NCBI GenBank assembly: GCA_964453435.1
Contig: CAYVQZ010000002.1
Span: 1-64,000 of the forward strand
Reading direction: 5' to 3'
DNA from: CAYVQZ01 sp964453435
Lineage (GTDB): Bacteria > Abyssobacteria > SURF-5
Length of the DNA: 64,000 nt
Shown: piece by piece, positions 16,734 through 25,521 of the stretch
Layout: each line of letters begins with the position of its first letter
Numbering within the stretch: the stretch's first letter is position 1
Position numbers and translations under genes: made by a program
The notes under the pieces: generated by a model
The model's input: the letters and a program-made list of their open reading frames with translations, nothing else
Databases searched by the model: none
What the model was told of the DNA's origin: nothing

Positions 16734-18173
16734 TTGGTTTCCCGACTCGTGAACTGGCTATCGCTTCCCGAGGACATTGTTCGGTTGTCAGCCGACACCA
16801 TTTCCTATGGCGTCGGGAAGGGAGCCGAAGCGCTTGCCGCGTTGGTGTTGTTACCCGTGCTGACACGCGCATTCACGCCGGAAAAATACGGTATATGGGA
16901 CGTCGTAATGACATTCTTCCTGCTGACAACGATGGTGGCCTCGCTTGCACTTGAGCCCGCGCTGGCTGCCTGCTACTTCGAATCCGAGGAATTTGAACGA
17001 AGGAAAACCGTCGCTTCCACAAGCATTCATTTTCGATTTGTCTCGTCGATTGTTGTGGCTGTCTCCACCTTCCTTTTCGCGCCCTGGATTTCCCTGATCG
17101 TCTTCAATACGACGGTTCATGCAGAATATTTTCGCATAATCGGATGCGTTATCCCTTTTTTCATGACCATGAGCATATTCAAACAGCTGCTTCGCGTGCA
17201 TTTCGCGCCGGGAAAATACAATATTATTGCAATTGGCTACGCAAGCATTTACGTCGTGTTAGGAATAGTTTTCGTGGTTTTCCTGAAAATGGGGGTAGCC
17301 GGGATTCTTCTTGGCATGCTCGGGGCCGCAGTATGCTTTTTCGGGACCGGCGCCATATTGACACGTCCCCTCTTTTCTTTTGAGGTCTCATTCCTCCAAT
17401 TGAGAAACCTTCTTGCATTTGGCGTTCCATTAGTTCCCTCATTGGTTGCGTACTGGGTTATCGACTTCTCAGATAGATATTTTCTGACAAAATTGAGCAC
17501 GCTGGAACATGTCGGCATCTACTCCGTAGGCGCGAAGGTCAGTTCCATCATCGTGTTGTTTGTGACGTCGTTCCAAATGGCATGGGGTCCAACCGCTTTG
17601 AGCGCTCAGTATCAGGATGACGCGAAAGAGAGATACGCCCGCGGTTTGTTGTTTTTTCTTGCGCTCGGCTTCGTAATCGCAACCGGTCTCGTCGCGTTCG
17701 GTCGAATTCTGCTCATGGTTCTGACCCCGCCGAAGTATTACGAGGCCGAGAGGGTCATAGGCCCGCTCGTTTTGGCGAGTGTCACATACGGGGCGTTTCT
17801 TATCGTAAACATAGGATTGATGATTACAAGGAAGACTCATCTTACCAGCATAGCTATAGTAAGCGGCGCGCTTGTTAATCTGATGTTGAACTTCATTCTG
17901 ATTCCCAAATTCCAGATAATGGGGGCCGCAGTCGCTACGGTGGTTGCATATCTGGCAGCGTTCGGACTGCTGTATGCGTTTGCACAGAGACACTATCCGG
18001 TTGACTACAACATATATCGGGTGTTGAAGCTGGCGCTGCTGTCAATCGGGACGATGGCAGTGGCGTCGCAGATAAGTTTTGAAGCAATTCTCGTAGATAC
18101 AGCCGTGAGGACGAGCCTCTTTTTGGGATATGCTGCGTTGCTTTGGCGAATCATTCGTCACAGCGGCAATTGA
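16734..18173 (+). CDS. Wzx-like oligosaccharide flippase
   Basis: Polytopic protein of 479 residues with about 12-14 hydrophobic segments, of the polysaccharide-flippase (MOP/MATE superfamily) type. Typical features are the N-terminal SADTISYGVGKGAEAL helix, RAFTPEKYGIWDVV after the first helix and NFILIPKFQIMGAAVATVVAY near the end. It would move lipid-linked oligosaccharide across the inner membrane. It starts 31 bases after the GT4 gene. The start is uncertain: TTG at 16734 or GTG at 16749, and no clear SD for either. Confidence 0.88.
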   Translation: MVSRLVNWLSLPEDIVRLSADTISYGVGKGAEALAALVLLPVLTRAFTPEKYGIWDVVMTFFLLTTMVASLALEPALAACYFESEEFERRKTVASTSIHFRFVSSIVVAVSTFLFAPWISLIVFNTTVHAEYFRIIGCVIPFFMTMSIFKQLLRVHFAPGKYNIIAIGYASIYVVLGIVFVVFLKMGVAGILLGMLGAAVCFFGTGAILTRPLFSFEVSFLQLRNLLAFGVPLVPSLVAYWVIDFSDRYFLTKLSTLEHVGIYSVGAKVSSIIVLFVTSFQMAWGPTALSAQYQDDAKERYARGLLFFLALGFVIATGLVAFGRILLMVLTPPKYYEAERVIGPLVLASVTYGAFLIVNIGLMITRKTHLTSIAIVSGALVNLMLNFILIPKFQIMGAAVATVVAYLAAFGLLYAFAQRHYPVDYNIYRVLKLALLSIGTMAVASQISFEAILVDTAVRTSLFLGYAALLWRIIRHSGN

Positions 18174-18204
18174 CTACTGCTGGCATCGGAAGAGATAGAG
18201 AAAC

Positions 18205-20040
18205 GTGTTTGCAAACAGGTCAAAATGTTCAGGAACGCTTTTTCTTGGTATTCTTGCCGTCCTTGTATTCTTCAATTCCCTAAAAAATGATTTTGTCGGT
18301 TATGACGATCAGAACCTGGTCGTGAACAACGCCGCGATACGCAGCTTGAGTCCCGACAATGTTGCGCGAATGTTCGTTCCGCGGGCAAGGGGGAACTATC
18401 AGCCGGTTCGCACGCTCTCTTATGCGATAGACTACTCGTTGTGGGGGCTCAAGCCGTGGGGGTTCCTGCTTACAAACATATTTCTGCACGCGGTAGGGGT
18501 TGTGGGAGTCTGGTTTCTCCTGCGACATCTTTTGCCGAAACCGGTGGCGTTGCTTGCCGCCGTGCTGTTCGCGGTTCACCCTGTTCACGTGGAAAGCGTG
18601 ACGTGGATATCCTCGAGGAAAGACGTCCTGTCGTTCGCCTTCTTTGTTCTCGCCATTCTGTGGTATGAGACATCCGTTTCTGAAAGGAAAGCGCTTCCGT
18701 ATGTGGGCTCCCTTCTCGCTACCGCGCTCGCGCTCCTGTCAAAAATCACTACGGTCGTTCTCCCGTTCTGCATTCTTTTGTTGGAAATTTGCCGCGACGG
18801 GTGGCCGGGCGTTCACGGTTTCAGGAACAAACTCGTTCGGCTGTTGCCGCATTTCCTGTTTGTCGCCATCGTGATTGGATTGAATTTTTTGCAGGAGGAA
18901 ACCGTATCATCTCATGGAGATGCCCTGGCGGGGCTGGAGCAGGTCGGCCGTCCCATTGTCCGCGACATGTGGTTCAGTATGCCGCTGGTTGTGTGCCGGT
19001 ACCTACAGATGCTTGTGGCGCCATATGGTTTGATCACTCATTACGACGTCGCCCGAATTTCGGAAATGGCGGACCCGAGATTCTGGGGACCAATGGTTTT
19101 TATTCTTGCAATAATTCTTTGTGGAACCATGTTTTTTCTCCTGGAGCGGCGAGTCATCGCGTTTTGTGTCGGCTGGTTCTTCCTCACATTTCTGCCCGCT
19201 TCCAATATAATTCCCGCAGCAGGCCTTATGATGGACCGATACATGCATATTCCTTCGGTCGGTTTTGCGGCTTTCATGGCCATGGTTCTGGCCTACCCGA
19301 TTTCTCATCTTCACCGAAGAAGGTCGACGACCATGCGATTGGCGGTCGTGTTTCCGATTATTGGGGTCGTTCTTTTTCTGTCGGTGCTTACGATTCGTCG
19401 CAACACTGATTGGCGCGACACGCTCACGTTGTTCAATCGGACATTGCAGATAAACCCCCGCAGCGTCGACGCCCGGCTCGCTGTCGGCGCAATGTATCAC
19501 AAATCAGGCGATTATGATCGAGCGATTCAAATATATCGTGAGGCATTGGAAATCGTTCCCGGAAACTATCGGATTTTGTACAACCTTGGCGTTTCATTTT
19601 TGGAGAAGGGGTGGGTCAGCAAGGCCATAGAAGCTTTGGAAGAAGCGAGAGACGCCAATCCCCAATTTATGGCGACCCGCTTCAATCTGGCGTTCGCCTA
19701 CTATCAACAAAGGCGCTATGAGGAGGCAATTGCCGAGCATCACGCAGTGTTGCGTTTGAATCCGGAAAATGCGTTGTCATACGGGAATCTGGGCCGCATT
19801 TACCTCCAGACCGGAGACACGGAGAAAGCTTTGGAAGCCCTGAACCGCGCTCTTGCCATTCAGCCTGACCTTATCCCGGCGCTCATGGATCGCGTTCGGT
19901 TGCTTATCGAAAAGAGCGACTATGAAAAAGCCGAACGAGACATCGACCGGATGAAATCTCTTGGGGTTGACACAGAGCTGTTGAACGAGTTGCGAAGGCC
20001 CGTGCCGGAGAAAGGCCGCTTTCACAGTGGCGGGGCATAA
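18205..20040 (+). CDS. TMTC-like membrane protein with TPR repeats
   Basis: A 611-residue two-part protein. The first 400 residues are a multi-spanning GT-C-like membrane domain with NDFVGYDDQNLVVNN after the first helix, HPVHVESVTWISSRKD and LMMDRYMHIPSVG. The last 190 residues hold about five tetratricopeptide repeats (for example AIQIYREALEIVPGNYRILY). This layout matches eukaryotic TMTC O-mannosyltransferases and their bacterial relatives, so a role in glycosylating exported proteins or glycans is inferred. GTG start, 31 bases after the flippase. The stop is only 2 bases from that of the convergent gene. Confidence 0.82.
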   Translation: MFANRSKCSGTLFLGILAVLVFFNSLKNDFVGYDDQNLVVNNAAIRSLSPDNVARMFVPRARGNYQPVRTLSYAIDYSLWGLKPWGFLLTNIFLHAVGVVGVWFLLRHLLPKPVALLAAVLFAVHPVHVESVTWISSRKDVLSFAFFVLAILWYETSVSERKALPYVGSLLATALALLSKITTVVLPFCILLLEICRDGWPGVHGFRNKLVRLLPHFLFVAIVIGLNFLQEETVSSHGDALAGLEQVGRPIVRDMWFSMPLVVCRYLQMLVAPYGLITHYDVARISEMADPRFWGPMVFILAIILCGTMFFLLERRVIAFCVGWFFLTFLPASNIIPAAGLMMDRYMHIPSVGFAAFMAMVLAYPISHLHRRRSTTMRLAVVFPIIGVVLFLSVLTIRRNTDWRDTLTLFNRTLQINPRSVDARLAVGAMYHKSGDYDRAIQIYREALEIVPGNYRILYNLGVSFLEKGWVSKAIEALEEARDANPQFMATRFNLAFAYYQQRRYEEAIAEHHAVLRLNPENALSYGNLGRIYLQTGDTEKALEALNRALAIQPDLIPALMDRVRLLIEKSDYEKAERDIDRMKSLGVDTELLNELRRPVPEKGRFHSGGA

Positions 20041-20042
20041 GG

Positions 20043-21755
20043 TTAAAACACAGAATGTGCCGGCGGGTTGAGGCTGTACAAGCTATGAAGAACCGATTCG
20101 AGTTTTGCTGAGGGGACCGGTATCAATTTCCCTCTAAAGTAGACGAAGAACGGCGAATCCTCATACTGTTCCCAATCTCTCAGAAACGTTTCATTTTTTT
20201 CAAGGATGTTCAACCCGTCGATCCTCTTCCATCGCTCCCTGATCTCTTCGTCCTCCAAAAGATGCTCAGGCGCATAGATATTTCCGCCAAGCGCGGCAAT
20301 TTTGAAATATGCCGTCTCGAAGCGCGAAGAGACGCCGGGCGCGACCATTCTGATTGTCACAATTTGGATCGCTTTGAGGGAGTCGTCTGCGTAGGCGAGG
20401 CGGAGCGCGTACGTGAGGTTGTTAAACCTGAATATCAATGCGCCCTCCACCGAGTCGGGCACGTTGAAATAGAAGAAGGTGGTGTTTGACCTCGATGGCT
20501 CATACTTCTCCACTGTTTGTTCGATTATAGCCGAGGTGACCAAGGAGGCAAATCTCCATGCTCCCTGCTTCTTCTTGAGATAATATGCGCTTGTGCCTGC
20601 GAACAGGACTGTGAGGAGCAACCCAACCAAGACAGCCGGCCCGTTTCTCGATGGGAATATCTTCTCGGACACTTTGAACAGTCCCAGAGCGACAAGAATG
20701 GCGCCGGCAACCGAACTGAATACGACATGTCGTTCAGACGGCACAAGTCCCAGGATCAGAACCGGCGCAGACCCCACAACTATCCATACCAGGAGAAAAC
20801 ATATGCGCCGTTTATTTAAGACCAATGGAAGCAGGACGATGGCCAAAAAAGCAATACCGGCAGGGAGATGAAAAGGCAGACCTATTTTCGACGCCTGGCC
20901 GAACCACTGGGTCGCCACCGTCCAGTCAATTGGCGAGAGAGCCATAAGAAACGAGTGCCATGCTCCGGAGACGACACTCTCCAGGCTCAAGGTAACCAAC
21001 GGGGGGGGCAAGTTCACGTGGCGCATGACAGTGTGTCTCACAAAAACGAAGGAAACCGTCAATAGAACGAAAGGAGCGGTGTGCTTCACCGCCTCTTTGG
21101 CCGCAGTCCTCCAACTTGCTCTCTCTCGAAGAAGGAGTTCATAGAGTATGAGCACAACCGGCAGTGATACCGCTGATTCCTTAGTGACGAGGGCGGCTCC
21201 GAACAGGAGAAGCGCTGAGGCATAAAACGGTATCGAGCCTGTCTTTCGCCAAGCGATATAGCTGATGAGCGCCGCCAAAGTGCAGATGTTTTCCACGACA
21301 CCGTTCAAACTCGAAATCCAGAAAAGCGCTTCGGCGTGAACATTGGCGGTCAGGAAAATGATTGCTGCGGCAAACGCGGCATGCCATTGGGCGCCCAATT
21401 GCAGGGCGATGTAATAAACCTGAAAGCAAAGCAGTCCGTAGCAGACCAGGCTTATCAGGTGGTACCCTTCCGGCGACTGATTGAAAAGCGCGACCAAGAC
21501 GCCGAAAAAGAATTTGATGCCGGGCCGATAGTACAGCCCCCATGATGGTCTCACGAACTCCTTGAGTCCATCAGAGGCTTCCGTGGCAGAGTCGCGGAGC
21601 GCATGATAAATCACAAGGTAGTCGTCAGAATTGAAACGGTGAGTCAACGTCTTCCCGAAGAGGACGAACACAAGCAGGAAGAGGACGCCAAGTGTCAGAA
21701 GGTGTCGGTATTTGCTCACGTATAGGTCCGAAGCAAGCTCACCTTTTCGAGGCAA
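20043..21755 (-). CDS. GT-C-like polytopic membrane protein
   Basis: A 570-residue membrane protein with 10-12 helices and a soluble C-terminal domain of about 160 residues. Early loop NSDDYLVIYHAL carries an acidic pair as in PMT/TMTC enzymes, and HAEALFWISSLNGVVE parallels HVESVTWISSRKD of the convergent TMTC-like gene, so the membrane parts appear related. It lacks TPRs. The long form uses TTG at 21755 overlapping the methyltransferase gene by 17 bases; GTG at 21719 would give 558 residues. Last gene of a minus-strand unit starting at 24090. Acceptor unknown. Confidence 0.75.
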   Translation of the reverse strand: MPRKGELASDLYVSKYRHLLTLGVLFLLVFVLFGKTLTHRFNSDDYLVIYHALRDSATEASDGLKEFVRPSWGLYYRPGIKFFFGVLVALFNQSPEGYHLISLVCYGLLCFQVYYIALQLGAQWHAAFAAAIIFLTANVHAEALFWISSLNGVVENICTLAALISYIAWRKTGSIPFYASALLLFGAALVTKESAVSLPVVLILYELLLRERASWRTAAKEAVKHTAPFVLLTVSFVFVRHTVMRHVNLPPPLVTLSLESVVSGAWHSFLMALSPIDWTVATQWFGQASKIGLPFHLPAGIAFLAIVLLPLVLNKRRICFLLVWIVVGSAPVLILGLVPSERHVVFSSVAGAILVALGLFKVSEKIFPSRNGPAVLVGLLLTVLFAGTSAYYLKKKQGAWRFASLVTSAIIEQTVEKYEPSRSNTTFFYFNVPDSVEGALIFRFNNLTYALRLAYADDSLKAIQIVTIRMVAPGVSSRFETAYFKIAALGGNIYAPEHLLEDEEIRERWKRIDGLNILEKNETFLRDWEQYEDSPFFVYFRGKLIPVPSAKLESVLHSLYSLNPPAHSVF

Positions 21756-22470
21756 GCAGCAATATCGAGAGCCCGAACGGAAGATTCATTCTGCGAATAA
21801 GCATTTGCTCCAATCGCATGACACCGAGAAGCATCCGGTTCAGGAGACGCCAGTTCTCATGGTACTGGATACGTCGTGGCGTCGGGTCCCGTTGAAATCT
21901 CGCTTTCACAAGCCTGACGGCCGCGACGGGCGCGAAGAGAAAAGAATTGAAGGAACTCACTCGAGTCACGAAGAAACCCGCATGTTGCGCCTTGCGGACA
22001 AGCTCCGATTTGGAATATCTCCTCTTGTGATGAAGAACGACGTCATGCGCGCTCCACAGTGTCTGGTACGCGGGCACACTTGCCAGGAGCATGCCTCCGC
22101 TTGCTGTCACTCGAAAGATTTCACGCAATACGGACTCATCATCCTCGCAGTGTTCGAGCAAATCGGCGGCCACGACCATCGCAAACGAGTTGGATTTGAA
22201 GGGCATCAAGTCGGCCGATGCCTGACACAGTTTTGAAAAACCAAGGGAACGACAGTGTGCCAACGCGCCGAGATTCAGATCGATGCCGACCACTGTGCCC
22301 GCGTTCGCGAATCTTCTCATCATGGTTCCGGAGCCGCACCCGACATCAAGGACTGGTTCTCCTCGCAGAGAATCTCGGCCGATGCTTGAGAACAGGATGT
22401 CGCGTGTTCCCAAAAACCACCAGTGTTTTTCGGCCAGTTCAAAGAGCGAAGCGTATTCTTCCGGATTCAT
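21739..22470 (-). CDS. class I SAM-dependent methyltransferase
   Basis: A 243-residue Rossmann methyltransferase: motif I VLDVGCGSGTMM, acidic end of strand 2 in GIDLNLGAL, motif NSFAMVVAADLLEHCEDDESVL and the SVPAYQTLWSAHDVVLHHKRR block common in glycan-linked methyltransferases of the UbiE/COQ5-like group. The C-terminus has a hydrophobic helix and ends in basic residues. Its ATG overlaps the preceding gene's stop (ATGA). The substrate is unknown; location suggests a lipid-linked sugar or glycan. Confidence 0.88.
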   Translation of the reverse strand: MNPEEYASLFELAEKHWWFLGTRDILFSSIGRDSLRGEPVLDVGCGSGTMMRRFANAGTVVGIDLNLGALAHCRSLGFSKLCQASADLMPFKSNSFAMVVAADLLEHCEDDESVLREIFRVTASGGMLLASVPAYQTLWSAHDVVLHHKRRYSKSELVRKAQHAGFFVTRVSSFNSFLFAPVAAVRLVKARFQRDPTPRRIQYHENWRLLNRMLLGVMRLEQMLIRRMNLPFGLSILLLASKR

Positions 22471-23366
22471 GGGACGTTTTTCATTTTCGTTGCGTAAACA
22501 AGCATTATGTCAAAGGGATTAACATAAATCACGCGATTCCTAATTCCCAGTGTTCGAGCGAGCCGTTCAAGAAGACGCTGCACCGCCGAACTGTAAATGC
22601 CTGTTCGCCTGATGAAGAATCCAACGTCAACATACTTGCCGACGTATGTGAGCCGGACAGGCTCGAAATGATATTTCGAGAGGAGGCGGGTAATCGTCGA
22701 TCGCGAGAAGTAAAAGAGATGTTCGCCTTGCTTGATTCCCATCCACCGTGCGCCCGAGAACCGAGCGACAAGACTCGATATGTCGGGTGTGGTGAGCGCC
22801 AGCAATCCGCCGGCTTTGAGCAGACGATTCACCTGTTCCAGTTCCTTGGCCGGATTCGGGCAGTGTTCGAGGTAGTCCCACATAGTGACGACGTCAAACG
22901 ACTCGGGAGGAAAATCCGCTTCCTCCAACTGTCCGCAGAACACCTCGGTTCCTCGGATGTTTCGGGCGAGTTCACACGCATACTCGGAGATTTCAACTCC
23001 CTTCGTTTTCCAGCCCAACCGGTTGGCTACCTCGAGCGAAAAACCGGTGGCGCAACCCACATCCAGGAGGCGTCCCTTGTGTTGCAGTAGCGTTTCGATT
23101 TCTTGCATCCGCCTCTGAAATGTCTTCTCGATTTTCACGCGGTCGGCCGCGTAGTCGTCATACCCCAAGGCTCCCGAGTTTGAACTCTTGAAATAGCTTT
23201 CGGAGTAGAGCCGGCGAAGTTCGTCTGCGGGGGGAATCTTTTTCGCGCGAACCAATCCGCAGTCGACACATTTGACCAAATCCAACTCCGGGTACAGGTA
23301 GTTGAGCGATGTGCCGCCGCAGAGGATGCAGGGAGTGGTGTCAGTCGGTGGAGCGGGGCGACTCAT
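22467..23366 (-). CDS. zinc-ribbon class I SAM methyltransferase
   Basis: A 299-residue protein. The N-terminus has two Cys pairs (CILCGG and CVDCGL, around residues 13-36) that likely bind zinc, as in sugar C-methyltransferase-like families. The methyltransferase core shows LLDVGCATGFSLEVA, KGVEISEYACELAR and DVVTMWDYLEHCPNPAKEL. The GEHLFYFSRSTITRLL segment is typical of the group. It overlaps the GT2 gene by 26 bases and the next methyltransferase by 4, so all belong to one transcript. Probably modifies a cell-surface sugar. Confidence 0.88.
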   Translation of the reverse strand: MSRPAPPTDTTPCILCGGTSLNYLYPELDLVKCVDCGLVRAKKIPPADELRRLYSESYFKSSNSGALGYDDYAADRVKIEKTFQRRMQEIETLLQHKGRLLDVGCATGFSLEVANRLGWKTKGVEISEYACELARNIRGTEVFCGQLEEADFPPESFDVVTMWDYLEHCPNPAKELEQVNRLLKAGGLLALTTPDISSLVARFSGARWMGIKQGEHLFYFSRSTITRLLSKYHFEPVRLTYVGKYVDVGFFIRRTGIYSSAVQRLLERLARTLGIRNRVIYVNPFDIMLVYATKMKNVP

Positions 23367-24090
23367 AGAGTTTTTTCCAATCGTTCATCCGTATCTTCAA
23401 TACTTCCCACAACATCGGCAGGGTGTCTCTGAATACGCTGACTTTCGTTGAAGGCGAATTGTTCCATAATACGCCGATTTCGCCGACACGATATCCATAT
23501 TTTCGAGCGAGGAAAAGCGCTTCCACATCAAAGCCGAAGCCGTCGAGTTTGGCAGAGGCAAATATTCGCGCAGCGGAACCGCACGTGAAGAGCTTGAAGC
23601 CACATTGAGTGTCATGGATACCGGGGACAGCCGACAAGCGGACTATCGCATTGAACACTTTTCCGCTTAGAACCCGGTACCACGGGCGCCAACCCACGAT
23701 TTTGGAGTCGCTCAACGCTCGCGACCCAACAACCACTTCAAACCCATTCTCCGCAACTTTCTGAAGCTTATGTAGTTCCTCTATCGGGGTGGCCAGGTCT
23801 GCGTCGGTTAGCAGCACATTTTCCGACTCCGCTGCAATAGTTCCCGTCCGCACCGCATAACCCTTGCCCTGATTCCGGTCATAGCCGATAAGCCGAATAC
23901 GGGAATCGTTTTCTGCCAAATGCCTCACGATATCAATGGTGGAATCGGTGCTCCCGTCGCTCACCACAATTATCTCGTGCGCTATACGGGATTTGTTTAA
24001 ATGCTTGGAAATCTGTTGGATTGTCAAGCCGATTCTTTCGGCTTCGTTATAAGCGGGAATGACCACGGACAGTTCGGGTTTATGAGTCAT
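23341..24090 (-). CDS. family 2 glycosyltransferase, ALG5/DPM1-like
   Basis: A 249-residue GT-A enzyme starting MTHKPELSVVIPAYNEAER, with SDGSTDSTID, RNQGKGYAVRTG, LTDADLATPIEEL (metal-binding acidic cluster) and GIHDTQCGFKLF. This matches dolichyl-phosphate glucosyltransferase-like proteins that load a sugar onto a polyprenyl phosphate. I start it at 24090, although the frame is open to 24285, because a consensus promoter lies inside that extension (24155-24183). No strong SD is visible. First gene of the unit GT2 - two methyltransferases - GT-C. Confidence 0.9.
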   Translation of the reverse strand: MTHKPELSVVIPAYNEAERIGLTIQQISKHLNKSRIAHEIIVVSDGSTDSTIDIVRHLAENDSRIRLIGYDRNQGKGYAVRTGTIAAESENVLLTDADLATPIEELHKLQKVAENGFEVVVGSRALSDSKIVGWRPWYRVLSGKVFNAIVRLSAVPGIHDTQCGFKLFTCGSAARIFASAKLDGFGFDVEALFLARKYGYRVGEIGVLWNNSPSTKVSVFRDTLPMLWEVLKIRMNDWKKLYESPRSTD

Positions 24091-24154
24091 AATGCAAGCT
24101 ATAATTGAGAGGCAAAGTGGATAGCCTTTTTTGTCATCGGAACAAGCCGTGAAC

Positions 24155-24183
24155 ATTATACTTGCGGCAAAAATACGTGTCAA
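24155..24183 (-). promoter_or_regulatory. consensus promoter of the GT2-methyltransferase unit
   Basis: On the minus strand, TTGACA (24183-24178) and TATAAT (24160-24155) are separated by exactly 17 bases: a perfect sigma-70 consensus. It leaves a leader of about 58 bases before the GT2 start at 24090. Confidence 0.88.
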
Positions 24184-24349
24184 CCCGCAATGTTTGGAAT
24201 AAGTGCAGACGAGAACGATGACCCCAAAACCGCGCGTTTCGAGACCACTTCCCCCTGATGAGGAAAGCATATGAGGACATCCCACTGCCGGGTCCGGTAA
24301 ACTCTATCCTGTGGCCGCTGTCTTCGCAGACTCGAAATGCCGCGTTGAT

Positions 24350-24378
24350 TTGACATATTTTGTGTCATATGTTATACT
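24350..24378 (+). promoter_or_regulatory. promoter of the HU gene
   Basis: TTGACA (24350-24355), 17-base spacer, TATACT (24373-24378). This is a near-perfect sigma-70 site. Leader about 125 bases to the HU start. Divergent from the promoter at 24155-24183. Confidence 0.88.
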
Positions 24379-24511
24379 TATGCCGATTTCGAGCAGTTGC
24401 GGTTGCTCGGAAGTTTTTACGCGGTTATGCAATATTGCATACCCCAAATTAAATTCGGTTGTTGGCGACGCGTTCAAGTCTCGAAATGGCTGACGAAAGG
24501 AGTTCGTTCTC

Positions 24512-24811
24512 ATGACAAAGAGGGAATTAGTTATTGAGGTCGCCAGACAGCTTGGATTCACCCAGAACGATGTTGCAAGGGTGATCCAGACGTCATTCGA
24601 CGTGATCACAGACTCTCTTGCCGAAGGGAAACGCCTCGAAATCAGGAACTTCGGCGTGTTCGAGGTCAAGAAACGCGACGCTCGAATCGGTCGTAATCCG
24701 AGGACGGGAGAGGAAGTGCCGATCCCAGAGAAGCGTGTCGCAACGTTCAAGCCGGGCAAACAGATTAAGGAGAAGGTAGAGAACTCCCGCCCTGAACCAG
24801 CCCAACCCTGA
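24512..24811 (+). CDS. HU/IHF-family DNA-binding protein
   Basis: Nucleoid-associated protein that bends DNA as a dimer. The 99 residues match the family, with MTKRELVIEVARQLG, EIRNFGVFEV and the arm motif GRNPRTGEEVPIPEKRVATFKPGK. The tail (ENSRPEPAQP) is about eight residues longer than minimal HU. AAAGGAG precedes the ATG, and a strong promoter lies 134 bases upstream, as expected for an abundant protein. HU cannot be told from an IHF subunit here. thiE follows after 44 bases. Confidence 0.95.
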   Translation: MTKRELVIEVARQLGFTQNDVARVIQTSFDVITDSLAEGKRLEIRNFGVFEVKKRDARIGRNPRTGEEVPIPEKRVATFKPGKQIKEKVENSRPEPAQP

Positions 24812-24855
24812 CATGCTGACCTCCGTGGCAGTCTGAAAGGCACAGGAATGTCGGT

Positions 24856-25521
24856 GTGAACGGAGAGGCCTCTCGCAAACCCCTTTACTTGCCGGAGTTA
24901 TATGTCCTCATCGATGAAGGGATTCTTCTCTGTGAGGATAGCGCGCGAACAATGGAGCAAGCTATTCTTGGGGGAGCCGATGCCATCCAGTTCCGCGCAA
25001 AGAAGCTATCCAAGCGTCGCTATTACGCCAAAGCTGGGAACTTGCAAAGGATAGCTCGAACTCATCGGATACCTTTTTTCGTTAATGACCATTTGGATAT
25101 CGCTATTGCTATCTCTGCCGACGGCGTACACTTGGGGCAGACCGACCTCCCCGCGTCGGCGGCGCGTCGGATCATGCCCGACGCAATGATGCTGGGTATT
25201 TCAACACATTCTTTGCGACAAGCGGAGAAGGCTGTCGAGGATGGGGCCGATTATGTGGCTATCGGCCCTGTATTTCCCACCACCACAAAAGATAATGCCG
25301 AGCCGGTTGTTGGAACCGACGCGGTTCGGCTGGTCAAAAGCCGAACCGCAGACATCCCTGTCCTCGCGATCGGAGGCATCACCTCTCAGAATGCAGCCGA
25401 AGTAATTCGCTCAGGGGCCGATGGCATAGCAGTCGCTTCAGCGGTTTTGCTTGCCGACCAACCGCTGCTTGCGGTGAAGGACCTCAAAGAACGGATTCAG
25501 AAAGCGAAGAGAACTCGATAA
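24856..25521 (+). CDS. thiE: thiamine-phosphate synthase
   Basis: Couples hydroxymethylpyrimidine diphosphate with thiazole phosphate to make thiamine phosphate. The 221-residue TIM barrel shows AIQFRAKKLSKR (pyrophosphate grip), FFVNDHLDIAIAISADGVHLGQTDL, LGISTHS, YVAIGPVFPTTTK and VLAIGGI. In most homologues QLR occurs where QFR is seen here. GTG start. No TPP riboswitch is visible upstream and no other thiamine gene is nearby; it probably reads through from the HU promoter. Confidence 0.93.
   Translation: MNGEASRKPLYLPELYVLIDEGILLCEDSARTMEQAILGGADAIQFRAKKLSKRRYYAKAGNLQRIARTHRIPFFVNDHLDIAIAISADGVHLGQTDLPASAARRIMPDAMMLGISTHSLRQAEKAVEDGADYVAIGPVFPTTTKDNAEPVVGTDAVRLVKSRTADIPVLAIGGITSQNAAEVIRSGADGIAVASAVLLADQPLLAVKDLKERIQKAKRTR

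Noticed and set aside
24379..24511. riboswitch or other structured RNA in the HU leader
   Set aside because: The 125-base leader shows no strong stem set and no known motif. The thiE gene downstream raised the idea of a TPP riboswitch, but the CTGAGA and ACCTGA-type core is missing.
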